Shown piece by piece: positions 33,535 to 45,178 of a DNA stretch of 64,000 nucleotides (position 1 is its first letter; each line of letters opens with the position of its first letter). The notes beneath the pieces are model-generated. The model was not told the DNA's origin and ran no database searches. It worked only from the letters and a program-made list of their open reading frames with translations. Origin of the DNA: Sciurus carolinensis (lineage: Eukaryota > Chordata > Mammalia > Rodentia > Sciuridae); the NCBI RefSeq assembly GCF_902686445.1, contig NC_062219.1, positions 147,666,057 to 147,730,056 of the forward strand, given 5' to 3'. Made by a program: the position numbers and the translations under genes.

Positions 33535-33606
33535 GGCGACGCTGTGTTCTCTCCGTGCGGCGCTACTGTGTTCTCTCCATGCGGCGACGCTGTGTTCTCT
33601 CCGTGG
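33535..33606. repeat. 24-bp tandem repeat, 3 copies, CpG-containing
   Basis: GGCGACGCTGTGTTCTCTCC plus GTGC at 33535-33558; the middle copy (33559-33582) reads GGCGCTACTG...CATGC; the third (33583-33606) returns to the first form. A CCCGT/CCCAT pentamer run follows at 33651-33675. Confidence 0.95.
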
Positions 33607-33729
33607 GTGCTCACCGCTTGGTACTCACGTGCACTGATTATCCTCTCTAGTCCCGTCCCATCCCATCCCGTCCCACAGATTCATACCTGATCTAGCTCAT
33701 GGGTGCACAGTACGTGCTCAGAATATACT

Positions 33730-33950
33730 TTTGATTGTAAAATTAAATAATGAGTTTCTATTTTACTCATGTATGTCTTTTTGGAAAAATTAAAAAATCT
33801 TTTCTGATGTAGGAAAATCTGGTAATCGGTGTATAGAGAAGAGAACAAAAGCCACTCATATCCCACTTTCATACCCAGAGATAACTCCTGTGGATATCAT
33901 GGGGTATTTATTTCTTAAGGACATTTTTCAAAATCCTAAACACCGTTCAT
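33730..33950 (-). mobile_element. Possible antisense L1M fragment
   Basis: TACCCAGAGATAACTCCTGTGGA preceded by CCACTCATATCCCAC matches a phrase common in antisense ancient L1 3' regions. Short and uncertain. Confidence 0.4.
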
Positions 33951-36900
33951 TGTACAACCCTGTTTCTTCCTGAGATAGAATCATACCGAAATCTGGGATG
34001 ACCCTTTGTATAGGGACAGGTGACACATGCCAAACACTGGCAGGTATAGAGAGTCCAGGTGGCACCAGAGGGTGCTAGTGGACATGGGAGTCCAGTCATA
34101 GTCTGTGCACAGCTTGGCCTAGCTGGTCTCACTGTGGCCATGTCAGCAGTCAATCTGATTTCTCAGGTCTTCGCTTTACATCATGCTACCAAATTTGCCC
34201 TCAGAACAAGTTTTAGCACAAGCATGGGTACAAGTTGGTAATAATTCTGGCTTGCTTTCTTTATGCCCTTTCCTCCTGGCACTGGAAAGGGAGAGAGTGA
34301 TCCCCCAAACTTTCCATGCAAAAATAGGCGCAGTCCCCAGAAACCAAAGAAGTCATAGTTGGAGAAACTTCTGCCCTTGCCTGCTTCATTCTTGACTGTG
34401 ACAGCAGGCAGGGGCAGGTGGGGTGTCAGGTTAGCCTCCTCCCAGTCTCTACCAGCACCACCAGGCACCCTAGATAAATATGATAGAAATAACAACAAGA
34501 GGCACAAGCAATAACAATCTTACGTAGTGAAGGTGAGAACATCTTTAGAGAACTTTTTTTTTTTTAAACAGGCGAAATGAAACAATGCTCACTGCAGAGT
34601 TGCTCAGTGACCCCCCACATCGCCACCTGTGTGGTGTTCATAACATCCAAAGTGCCCCCCATCAATGTTTTATCACCCAGTGGATGAAGTTGGGGTGGAA
34701 GTTCAATAATGTTGCACGAAAATTGAAACAATGTTTCTTCTCGCTAACACTCTCAGGTCTGGTAGCTGAAGTTGGAAGGACTACAGTTTTCCATGCGCTG
34801 CTCACAAATCAACACTGAACAGTTTACACTGGGTTCAGACCCTGCCCCTGCTCTCCTGGTCACTGGGCGTCTGCTCAGCAGCTCCAAGCACCTGTGACGT
34901 GCCAGGCCACAGGGAGGGTGGAGACAGAGATTTGAAGGAGGTGGGACTTTGAAGTAGACACTTGGGAGCAGACCAGGACGGTATCACACAGGACAGGAGA
35001 ACCTGTGGCCACTTGGGAGAGCTTCTCTGTTCAGGTGCATTGGTGTGGTGCGAGGAACCGCATCCTCCCTTCCGTGGTTGATTCACAGCTTGATTGGCGT
35101 CAGGGAGAAACAGACACCTGAGGGATGCATCTCGACCCTGCTCTTGAGCGGCCACACCCAGTTTATGGTTCTTCGGACACTCCTCATCAGCTTCTGGACT
35201 TAATTTTCTGGCAAGTGGCCTGAACCATAGCAAGTGGAACCCTTGCTGAGCAGTAGATAAGCATAAGCACCTGCCGTACACAAAACCTCACGCCAGTCTC
35301 AGCAGAGGAGATGGAAGAATACTGTGGCTCTTATGGCTTCTGACATCATGAGGACGTTAAGAGAGAGTGTGTGGGTGGTGAACCCTGGGAGCGAGGAGAG
35401 GATGTGGCCTCGCCTCAGCAGACCTGACTCTGAGCCTTCACCATCTCCAACCTTGGGAAGCCGCTGCCCTTTCCTGGTCTTGTTTTTTTCTTTTTCCCTA
35501 AGAGGAAATAGAGCAGCGGGAGGCAGGCTCTGGGTGTATAACTGCATTTCTTGTCCGGGGCTCTCTCAGGCAGAGTCCTGGGGTGCTTGGGAGGCCATCC
35601 TATTGGAGCGCAGGCAGAGTGGCCACCGCGATGCCAAGGATGAGCATGCAGTCGCACAGGGCCCAGAGGCCGTGGCGATTCTGGGCTTCGTCAAACCCTT
35701 TGTAAGAAGTGAGCACCTGGGAGGGCTCAGGGTGAGCGGGTCCTCTCCGGGTCTGCAGCATCTGCTCCCGAGCGGCACTGGCACCCGGGGCTCGTGCTCT
35801 TTCCTCTCGCGCTTCTTTTGTCCTCTCCGATTACCACATCAACCCTGTCCTCCGTGCCCATGCGGCCGTTTTAAAAATATTTTGGGGGTGGTGCTGGTTC
35901 CCACAATTGCTCCGCTCATGCCACTTGTCACCCCCCACTAGGCAGTGGTTACAGCCACACAGTCCTGCTGAAACTTTTCAAAGCAAAGTCGGCCTGTGCA
36001 GTCACATCCAGTTCTCAGGATCTGGATTGTTCTCACTCACTTTTTGCCAAACTAACCTGTATCCTGTGCTCCCTAGAAAGGAAATGGGGGTTGGGAATTC
36101 TCGCCCCCACTTGGCCACTCACCTTGGGCAAAGAACATTTTTTCTAGAACTTCATCCCTTCACTTGAAAAAACTGCCAGGGTTGAATGGAGGGAGCTCCT
36201 CTGGTCTTAAGTGCATGGTCCCACAGTGGAGCCAGGTGAGCTGTTTTCTAATTCAGCTGCTAATGGAAATGAGAGAGAAACGGCAGACAAAGCACAGGAG
36301 ATATGAACACCGGCAGTGTTCCACGCATGGTGTCCAGACTTGAAGCATGCCAGTTCTTGGGCTCCCCGCCAAATCTGTCCAGTCAGGAATTCTGGGGGTG
36401 AGTCTCAGCCACCTGTCTGAGCAAACCTTCCAGTGCATTCAGAAGCATGTGCAGGACAGAGAACCATTGGCTTAAGCCTTCTGAGAGGTTCCTGACATGT
36501 CAGCTCAGGTGTCTGTTACAGCCCAGCTTTATGGGGTTGGTGCTCACCTTCACAAAGACAAAATGAGGCATCGGCCATCTTGTTTTACCCAAAACCATGA
36601 AGTGGGTGGAATGAGTCTTAGGCATCCTTTCACTCATTTTTTGGCCCATTTTCTTCTCTTGCTTTCCTCTGAGATCCCTCTTTACTTCTTCATTGGTCAA
36701 AACTCCAGGCACTTCCTTAGGGTCGAGCAGAGACACCTAAAGAACAAATCTGAAAACACAGCATCTCTAACTATGCAGTGAAAGGTGTTGGTAGGCCACT
36801 GGGGACCGCGGTGGAGGTGGCTTTGAGAGTGACTACCCAGGACCTGCGAGTGGCACTGAGAACACAGATACCCATGCTCCCACTTGCCCTCGGTCAGAGG

Positions 36901-39706
36901 AAGGGCCCCTTCCCTTCAGCCCTAGGGTTCCCAGGAGGAGGCCGATACATTTCCAGAACCAACCGCAGGTGCCTTTGGCATGGGCACCAGGCGGGATGCT
37001 TTCCCAGCTTCCTCCTGTTGCCCTGACCCTCCCCCAGCGGTGCCTGTTTATTTTGCCGTCCACATGGGACTTTTCAGCCTGTGCCTTTCCAACGAAACAC
37101 TGCAAACAGCTTTGATGAGTTTTGAGAGGTCAGTTGCGCGTCCCCAGGGGAAGGCACCAGCTCTCGCTCCCGGGAGGATTACATAAAAATAAGTCATGTC
37201 TAGGTGGTGTCTGCTTGCTTCCCCCAGGACTTGCTTTAAACTGTTTCTGAAGTTCATTTTCCTACGCTAGGACCCCAAAACTACAGATGTCCCACAACTT
37301 GCGTGAGAACCCAAGTGCTAATGGAAGACTTCACATGAAGTGGAGAGCCTGGGTCTTTACCAAAATGGTCTTCTCCTCTGTGCACACACGTGTCAGAGGC
37401 AGATAGAGGTCACTGGGGCTCCAGAGCCCTGCACACGTGTGATAGACAAACTCAGCAGAAACCCTCAGTTATCTGTGGTTCCCGAAAACCCCTGCGTTTG
37501 GCTTTTTCTTTCACAGTGTTTCAAATTGCCTGAGTGAGCCAGATTCTCCCTTTCCAGTCACCAGACTCAGCAGGTTCAGTGAACTTGCTCCTCAATAGGT
37601 TTGGACAACTCACAGAACTTTCCAGAAGTAAGAAGCAAGTGGCTTGGCATATCTCAAAGGTGGAATGAAAGTCCTTTGATGTGTGGGCTGATGAGTTTCA
37701 AAAGGGGTGGGGTTTATTTGCTAATTCCACCCAAAGTTCCAGGGAGCTGAAAGAAGGCACAGGCAAATCCTCAGAAAGGTTTTGCAGCAGCTCTCTAGGT
37801 ATCCTGCCATTCTCCGCCCCAGCCTCAACCCTGATTGTACAGTGAAAGGCCATTTGGAGGAAGAGACTAATTAATGAAATTGCCCATCTTCACTAATCGA
37901 CCCTACCAGAAAATTGCTCTATTAGCAACAGGCTGAATGTCGTTACTAGGGAAAGTGAAAAACGCTAACGACAGTGTGCATCTTGGGATAACCACGAAAA
38001 TGTCGTTAATGCTTACCTCTGAGCTACAATTTTAACTATAGAAGTCGGACCATCCGGATTCACTGTTCCCATGGCAACTATAATCCAGGCGAGTCTGCAA
38101 GGCTGGTCATGGATGCGGACGGTACCTCAGTATCATCGTTGCTGGGAGAAGTGCAGTTATTTTATTTACAGCCGTGCTGTGGGAAGTTATATCTTGTGGT
38201 CTTTGGAAATGTGGTCATTAGAGACCAACAAAAGTCCTTCTGAATCACCGATAATATACGTGTTGATAGGTAAGAAAACATGCAGCTCTGAGCTTCACGT
38301 TTATAAGGTCATAATGGCATCCAAGTCGGTGAAATTTGAAAACTCTATTCTTCCCTAAGCAATATTTGAAATTTGAGATTTCTGAGCAATACAGTCCCAG
38401 CAATCAGACAACCAGAACAAAGAGGAAGGAAGATGATGTCCTTTAAAAATGGTTTTGCGAGAAATATATGCTCATTTAAACATCTGCAAGACTTCATTAC
38501 ATCGATGATGATTTGCATTTATGGTTTAAGGGTAAATGGTCTACACGTCTTGGTTTGATTTCAAACATTTTCTTCTTTGAGAGAAAATAAAATCCTTAGA
38601 TGGGAATTAATGAGGAAGTCAGAGTCAAAATTAAGGTGTTCATTCCAGTAAATGTTTTGGGAAATGTGTAAGGTGCCAAAACATGATAAGTGGAAGGATT
38701 AAAAACTAGTCCCATTTAGTTGGCATAGCATGCCCTTCCATCCCAGAAAATGATCTGATATTGATACCGGGGTGAATTTAACCCAGCCCTCTTGTGCTGT
38801 TCCAGGAGCCTACTTTTGAAAATGTATTAAGCTGGTACTTCCCCATTGTCGATTGCAGAGTTATATCATATCCAAGATGGTAGAATTAGAACCTGACCCC
38901 AAAGAGATATGAAGCTAACAAGGAGGAGATTAAGAAGACATCAGTACGCCAAAAGGAATGTACTCATGGCCAAATTCAACTGAATTGTTGCTGGGAAAAA
39001 TCTTCCCTTCTCACAAATGAGTGGAGGACAGCAAAATTGAGGGTTCAAGCAAACAAACAAAGAAAAACAAAAAACAAAAAACCTCTCTTATAGTCACCAA
39101 ACAAAAGCCGTCACCTAAAGCAATACATGTCAGCAACTGGTGGCTGAGTGATATTGGTTCCTAACCCTAGTCCACCTCCCCAGCCCTTAAAGACCTTAGA
39201 GGAAATGAAATCAGGGAAGGAGAACGTAAAGCAATGAAAGAGCCATGGAGGGCGTCTCCCTGTGGATGGGAGGCTTCACGTCTGGGTGGTAAATCAGAGA
39301 AATCGTCTAAAACCTGAGGGGACTATTCCGTAAGGATGGCAGATGTTGCAATTAGCTGGAGTGAGTTCTGTTTTAGGTCATGTAACAAACTCCCTGAATG
39401 AGCAGCACCCAAAAATAAAGACTGGATATCACCTCCACTGAGCTTGCTCTTTCCCTATATCCTGTTCCATTAGGTCCTAGAAGAAGAGAGCACAAAGCAT
39501 TTCACCCTCAAATTTTTTGGCTTGAGAGGGAAGACACTGAACTCCACTATGGAAGCAAGAGACTCGAGGAATCACTTGTGTTTTTATCAGAAAATTTTAA
39601 GTATCTGGACAGGGAGGATCAAGCATGAACAAGATGAAAAGAACCAGCCTGGTAGCTGCAAAAATAGAACATCGCACGCAAAGCAGAGAGACTCGGGCTC
39701 ACCCTT
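33951..39706. other. 5.8 kb repeat-poor intron block
   Basis: I recognise no SINE, L1 or LTR. A GC-richer part at 35.3-35.95 kb carries a 205-codon chance frame (35324-35941) without a known domain. CCCATGGCAAC at about 38067 is an X-box half-site type motif. CA-rich AAACAAAC runs lie near 39050-39080. Confidence 0.5.
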
Positions 39707-40066
39707 TGTGGTAGTCAGCTTTCCATTAATCTAACCGAATACCAGAGATAATCAAGTTAAAGAGAGGAAAGGTTGTTTTGTCTCACAGTTTGAGAGGGTT
39801 CAGTCATTTGAGCCTGTGGTGAGACTGTACATCATGGAGGGAGTGCGTGGTGGAGGAAGTGTCACTTCACAGCTGGAAATGAAAGGGAGAAAAGCTAGAC
39901 CAGGACTCCACGATCTCCTTCAAGGACATTTTTTCCCCCAGTAACCTAAAGACCTCCCTCTAGGCCCCACTTCTTAAAGGTTCCACTACCTCCCAACAGT
40001 ACCAGTTGGGAACCAAGCCTTTAACACATGGACTTTTGGGGCACGGTCCAGATCCCAATTCTAACA
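39707..40066 (-). mobile_element. Solo LTR, antisense, with perfect 5-bp target-site duplication
   Basis: CCCTT at 39702-39706 and 40067-40071 flanks an element that reads TGTGG...AACA on the + strand. On the minus strand it begins TGTTAGAATTGGGATC and contains CATGTGTTAAAGGC, matching the LTR at 2273 in reverse. MaLR-like, 360 bp, no internal viral sequence. Confidence 0.85.
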
Positions 40067-40071
40067 CCCTT

Positions 40072-40636
40072 GAAGAAGATAAATAACAGAAACAGAATCC
40101 TACAATGGCCTAATAAGGATAGAACTCATACTCTTCAAATTTTGACAAAAGAATGAAAATAATTTTCAAATAGCTTAAAGACAAGGTGAGAAAATGATAG
40201 TAAATGAAAAGAGGAAAGTCAAGTCAATCGAGCTCAGAACAACATTAATACAGAAATGATAAGTTAGACACATTAACCTATGAGACCTGTTGAAATGTTT
40301 ACTAACAATAGAAAAAATATTCATTCGATCATAATGAACACAGATTTCAGATAAGTAAGTTCAAAACAGAATCTAAAAGCTATGGAGATAATGATTCCAG
40401 TCTGATAGTATTTTCCAATTTTTTAACCTTAGAATGATCACTTAGGTAATAATAACTATGATAGTGCACAAACTTTTCCTGGAAGTTTAACAGTTACTTT
40501 TCTTTTTCAGTCTCTACTATTCAATAGTATATTTCAATAGTATATTGAAAGCATATATTAAAATATATGCTTTTAATTTTTTAAAAAAATAGTGCTAGGT
40601 GTGGTCCCATTTTGTAAGTTTCTCCACATTTCTTTC
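40072..40636. other. AT-rich intron sequence, nothing recognised
   Basis: Contains a local duplication at about 40519-40545 (ATTCAATAGTATATTTCAATAG type units). No gene features. Confidence 0.5.
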
Positions 40637-40727
40637 CTTTTTTTTTTCGGTCGGTGGTGTTGGGGAAAGAGCTCAAGGCCTATGCATGCAAGGAAGGCAC
40701 TCTAACTGAGCCACGTCCCCAGCCCTC
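40637..40727 (-). mobile_element. Diverged ID-type SINE
   Basis: T-run, then GTGTTGGGGAAAGAGCTCAAGG, GCAAGGAAGGCACTCTAAC, TGAGCCACGTCCCCAGCCC. More changes than the copies at 6584 or 17024, so older. Confidence 0.8.
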
Positions 40728-41264
40728 TCTGCATAAATTCTTAAAATGTAGGAATTACGTTTAGCTAATGTTGATACTGATTATTTCTAGATTGGCAGGC
40801 ATTGTTTTTAAAACTTCCATCTTTGAAACATTCTGCGTTCCTAATGGTTATTTCAAATTGGTATGCTTTATCTGATAAAATAAATTGTCTTAAAAACTAG
40901 GGAATATGCTTGAAATGATTAATTCTGGGTGGCATAGATATTTGAAAGGACCTAATTGAATTAATCAGTGAAGTGTAGTCAAGAGTGAGTAAAGAAGGTA
41001 TTCCCACCTGCATGCATCCTTTTGTTGGAGGTAAGGTCCAGGTGCCCCTGGCCAAGGCCCAAAATGGCATTGAAAAATCTTTTCCAGACCCACCTTAATG
41101 GGAGTCACAGCAGCCACAGCTCTGGGTGAGCGTGTCTTTGTGGGGACGGCTTAGGGGGTGATTCTCTGTCCACTAGAAGGGGTTGAACAGATTTGGGGTA
41201 CATGGAAAGCGGACAGGAGAGAGACACCCTGTGGAAACCAGAGCACATTGGGGCTCGGACTTCT

Positions 41265-41815
41265 TAAAGGTTTGTTGGGATAGAATTCATATATCCTCAC
41301 ATCCACCCTTTCAAAGTGTATGAGTCCCTGGTTTTCAGCACATCCACCAAGTTGTGAAACCACTACCACCTGATCTGATCCAAAACTCCCAAAAGGACCC
41401 CATGCCCATCAGCAGCTCCCTCCCCGTGGCCCTCCCTGAAGCCCCTGGCAACCATGGATCCACTTTCTGTCTCTACAGATTTGCTTATTCTGAACATTTC
41501 ATATAAATGGGGTCATACGAACGTGCTCTTTTGTGAGTGACTTCAGTCGCTCAGCATAATGTTTTCAAGAGTCACCTATGTGGTAGCATGTGACAGGACT
41601 TTCTTTTTTTAAGGCTGAATAATGCACCATTGTGTAGATACATCCCATGGTATTCATTCATTGATTTATCTGCTAATGGACATTCGGGTTGTTTCCATTT
41701 TGGGGCTACTATGCATAATATTGCCAGGAATGTTCATTGATGAGTTTTTGTATGAACATTCGGTTCTGTCCTTCTTGGGTACATTCCTTGGGGTGGAATT
41801 ACTGGATCCTGTCAT
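41265..41815 (-). mobile_element. Old L1 fragment, antisense, ending just upstream of exon 4
   Basis: GTTGTGAAACCACTACCACC, CCTGGCAACCATGGATCCAC, GAATAATGCACCATTGTG, GGACATTCGGGTTGTTTCC and GGGGTGGAATTACTGGATCC follow antisense L1M 3' sequence. The match fades near 41815, about 57 bp before the exon 4 acceptor. Confidence 0.8.
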
Positions 41816-41872
41816 GACTTTTGGTCTAGGAACCCAAACACTGAAGCTGCCATTCTTCCTCTTTATTTTCAG

Positions 41873-41950
41873 GCAGAAATGGTGCATGGTGCTTTCCAGG
41901 CCCAGCGGACGTTCCTTCTGATGGCCTCGCAGTACCAACAACCCCAGGAG
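41873..41950 (+). CDS. CAP2: CAP2 third coding exon (codons 75-100)
   Basis: The acceptor CTCTTTATTTTCAG ends at 41872 and the donor GTAAGG starts at 41951. Both ends are phase 0 and the exon is exactly 26 codons. It reads AEMVHGAFQAQRTFLLMASQ then YQQPQE. This continues the helical folded domain; AEMVH is shared by CAP1 and CAP2, while FQAQR and FLLMASQYQQP mark CAP2. Thr at codon 87 replaces the Ala I recall in human. The exon sits in repeat-rich surroundings but is intact. Confidence 0.93.
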
Positions 41951-42160
41951 GTAAGGATGGTTGTGAGTCAGGCTGCCCAGGAAGTGGGCACTTGAGTGAG
42001 ACGTGGGACAGGAAACCAGCAGGACCATTTCCTGTGAGAGAAATCCAGAATGAGACTCCTAGCACTTGTAGGTTCCGCCTCTGATCCAGTCATGGTGTGA
42101 ACATTTCTTCTATCTTCATGATCTTAGTAGACAAGTTTTTAAGAATATATGTGCCAATTA

Positions 42161-42161
<1 letters not shown>

Positions 42162-42195
<34 letters not shown>
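42162..42195. repeat. Pure A34 run
   Basis: 34 uninterrupted As, 211 bp downstream of exon 4. No retroposon body is recognisable upstream, so this may be an orphan tail or an expanded simple repeat. Confidence 0.95.
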
Positions 42196-42196
<1 letters not shown>

Positions 42197-42584
42197 CCGT
42201 ATGTGTGTCTTCTTTCTACTGATGTCATTATGGCTAAATCCACAGCCTGACAATGGACATCACTAAGCCAAAAGGTCCATTTTTTTAATGTCCTCCACAT
42301 TCTGATCTTTTTACAGGCCTTACAAAGTTTTCCTAATTGAGGAAATGTTCACCACGAACTTTTAGTTCTGATTTTTGTGCTGCTTTGTTGTCAATGACTA
42401 TGCACCTCTATGATAAGCAGTCAATTTTTTGTCTGGGTTTGATTAGCTCCTGGATCGTAAGCAGCGTGGCTAGGCAGAGTTGGTGTGTCTTCTGTTTCTG
42501 GGTGACCTTGGGAGCTTTGTTGCAGTTTTTGATTCACTGGGTCTGGAATGTGGCCCAAGATGTTCTTGTTAATCAGCTCCTAAG

Positions 42585-42695
42585 TGATTCCCAAACTGCT
42601 GATCCTGATTCTCATTCAAAGATCCTCTCCAATTTGGGTGTTTTAAGAATGAGGATGAGCAGCTTGAGCATCACTTAGGAGCTTATTAAAAAGCA
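42585..42695 (+). mobile_element. Possible MER5-like fragment
   Basis: GAGCATCACTTAGGAGCTTATTA and neighbouring sequence resemble the end of MER5 (hAT-Charlie, non-autonomous). Weak. Confidence 0.35.
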
Positions 42696-42917
42696 AAAAC
42701 ACCAAAATTGGAGAGAACTCTTATGAATCTGTAAGCGCACAGGCCTGTTCCACCTCTCCTTTCTCTGCCATGAGGAATACGGATTAACATTTCTTAAAGA
42801 TATTTAGAGATGTTAGAGGATTTGCTGCTAATTGCGACAATACTGTCAATATTATCATCTTAATAACCTTTAACTGATCCTACATTGCCAGGTAGGGCCC
42901 AGCGTGAAAATTTAAGA

Positions 42918-43090
42918 GAGGTTGGGTGTGGTGGTACACACCTCTTACCCTAGCTACTCTGGAGGCTGAGGTCACAAGTTCAAGGCCAGCCTTGGCAACT
43001 TAGTGAGTCCCTGTGTCAAAATTTCCAAAAAAGGGCTGGGGAGGAAGCTCAGTAGTAGAGTGCCCCTGGGCTCCGTGCCCAGGACTGAGG
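42918..43090 (+). mobile_element. B1-dID-type SINE
   Basis: GGTGTGGTGGTACACACCTC, AAGTTCAAGGCCAGCCTTGG, linker, ID half GGGGAGGAAGCTCAGTAGTAG. Diverged in the box B region (GGGCTCCGTGCCC). Confidence 0.9.
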
Positions 43091-43564
43091 GGGAAAAAAT
43101 GGTAAAAGCAAAGTGGTGGTTGGTATGGGTCCTTCCCACCTCCCAGGTCACCGTAAAACTGCCCATTCTCTAAAGCCAGGCCCACTGACACTGTATCACA
43201 CAGATGGTCACATTCCCTTTAACACACATTCATAATGTTTCTATCATGCCATTTGGGCAATTAATGAAATTATTCATTAAAAGGCCAATCTACTGCCAGC
43301 ATATCTTGTTAGATAAGAAAGAAGTAAAAATTGCTCTTTTAACTAAATATTTTGCATCTAAAGCTGATCAAAATAATTAAATAAAATAATATAAATAAAA
43401 AGGATAACTTGATCACCCAACAGCTTAAATGTCGTGACTTACTTTAAATTCTAAAACTCCTGGAATTAAAAACGTTCAGCTGAGATTCAGGAAATACAGA
43501 GCACTGGCCTTCAGGAGGCGACACTCAGCTCCAGAAAGAAACAACCCCTGAGACTTCATGCCCT

Positions 43565-43915
43565 CCCTGGAACAACCATTCCCAGCCTTGCCAGTGCTGT
43601 GGAATCACCTGGAAAGTTGTGTTCTGTTTCTGTTTCCAATACGAGTGCCACGAGCTAGGCACAGTGATGCACACCTGTAATCCCAGTGACTCAGGAGGCT
43701 GAGGCAGGAGGATCACAAGTTCAAGGTCAGCCTCAGCAACTTAGGAAGGCCCTAAGCAACTTAGTGAGACTCTGTCTCAAAAGAAAAAATATAAAGGGCT
43801 GGGGGTGTGGCTCAGGGGCAAAGTGCCCCAGGATTCATTTCCCAGAGCAAAAAAAATAAAAATAAGAATATAAAAAAATAAATACCAATGCCATCCTGAC
43901 GGGTTCTGACTTAAT
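43565..43915 (+). mobile_element. MER5-type DNA transposon, split by a SINE
   Basis: The left part holds GTGGAATCACCTGGAAAG; the right part, after the SINE, holds CTGACTTAATTGGTCTGAAG. Both are typical MER5 phrases and they are in order, so a single old hAT-type copy was interrupted. The extent is approximate. Confidence 0.65.
43638..43893 (+). mobile_element. B1-dID-type SINE inserted in MER5
   Basis: Duplication AATACGAGTGCCA (43638-43650) versus AATACCAATGCCA (43881-43893), two mismatches in 13. The body has GGCACAGTGATGCACACCTG, GAGGCTGAGGCAGGAGGATC, linker, ID half GGGGGTGTGGCTCAGGGGC and an A-rich tail. Confidence 0.92.
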
Positions 43916-44911
43916 TGGTCTGAAGAGTGACCTTGGCTTGACTTTTCTCGCTGGTGCTGGACTCAGTCCCTTGGCTACAGCCCCAAAGGAAATTCTGACT
44001 GTAACCAGTGCTGTCGTCCCTCACTGAGGGAGGTGTATCACTTCCCTCCGCGTGAGTTGGGCAGGTGGGTCTGCAGGGATGAAAAGAGTCCATCTTCCAC
44101 GGTAGGAGCATCTTCCTCCTTGGTCTTCTCTGACCCTGCTTTGCAAAAGAAAAATGGAACTAGGAAATTGCAGTGTAATACCTTCTGGGTTCCACCTTAG
44201 CCCGCCTTTTCTGGTTGAGGGAGAAGAGGTGGTTTCAGTTGTGTCTCGGGTGGATGAAGAACTGTGACTTTTCCTCACTGGTGATCCTGGCAGTCCCTTA
44301 CAGGCCTCACGTGAAAGGCACTCGCTAAACCCTGAATGAGGACGTAAGCTAGTGTTGGGTGAGCTGATGCACTGGAACTGAGGTGCCCCAGGTGAGCCAT
44401 GGTCAGGCTGCCTGTGGCTTAGCACATGGCTGTGCAGAGTCTTGGGTTTAGTATCTACAGCTGCCCCCTCTTATTCTGCTGCATTCTTGATAGAAGGGAG
44501 AGAGGCTGGTTCCAAGGAGGCATGCACGGAAATGTCCCCAGTGGCACTTACACAGCACTGTCTGTGTGCTAAGGTCCAGCAGGACCAGGGAGGCAAATGC
44601 ATGGTGGTCTTTTAGCACCCACTTCCCTTTCTGACCCCCACCCCACTTCCCTCTCTTCTTTACCCAGAGCACTGTCCTGCAACCTGCACCAGGAGGAAAA
44701 GCAGGTTAGAGAGGTCTCCTCCAGTGGTGAAGACCATCCTTGGCCAGACTTTGGTCTGCCCCATGTCATCCTAGAAGATACACCATAAAGAGTATTATCA
44801 GAAAACAGATGGTATCTTTTCATGGGAGCAAAATATTGGTCCATGTCATTGTTTTTGTCTTCTTTCAGAAGGGAAAGAATTTGCTATGATCTTAACTCCC
44901 ACTGACATCCA
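43916..44911. other. Intron sequence, nothing recognised
   Basis: Unique; overlapping short frames, for example 134 codons on the minus strand at 44021-44425, show no family. Confidence 0.5.
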
Positions 44912-45096
44912 GTGGTGTTTCTCAAGCTCTAGTGTGCATGAGAATCCCCAGGATGGTGGAATCACAGAACACTGGACCCCACTTGCAGAGTTTCCAATTT
45001 AGTTGGTCTTGGTTGAGCCCCAGATATCTGCAGTACTAAGGAGTCTCCAGTGATAGAGATGCTGCTGGTCCAGGGACCACACTTTGAGAAGCTGCA
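44912..45096 (+). mobile_element. MER5-type DNA transposon with recognisable ends
   Basis: Begins CAGTGGTGTTTCTCAAGCTC and ends CACACTTTGAGAAGCTGCAGTG, so the terminal inverted repeats (CAGTGGT...TCTCAA) are visible. The interior has CACTTGCAGAGTTTCCAATTT and GATGCTGCTGGTCCAGGGAC. Non-autonomous, no transposase. Confidence 0.8.
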
Positions 45097-45178
45097 GTGT
45101 GTGGATCACCCTCCCCATCAGACCTTCAGCTCAGATGTATTTCAGGGGCTTCAGAATTTCACTTCCAACTGTCCCTAG

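Larger units (their letters stand above)
18187..41872 (+). other. CAP2: CAP2 intron 3 (23,686 bp)
   Basis: Bounded by GTGAGT and TTTATTTTCAG. The repeats it contains are listed separately; no additional exon could be supported. Phase 0 on both sides means that skipping or inserting a multiple-of-three exon here would keep the frame. Confidence 0.85.

Noticed and set aside
35324..35941. 205-codon open frame in intron 3
   Set aside because: No protein family recognised, overlaps other frames on both strands, and has no splice sites or retrocopy signs (A-tail, target-site duplication).
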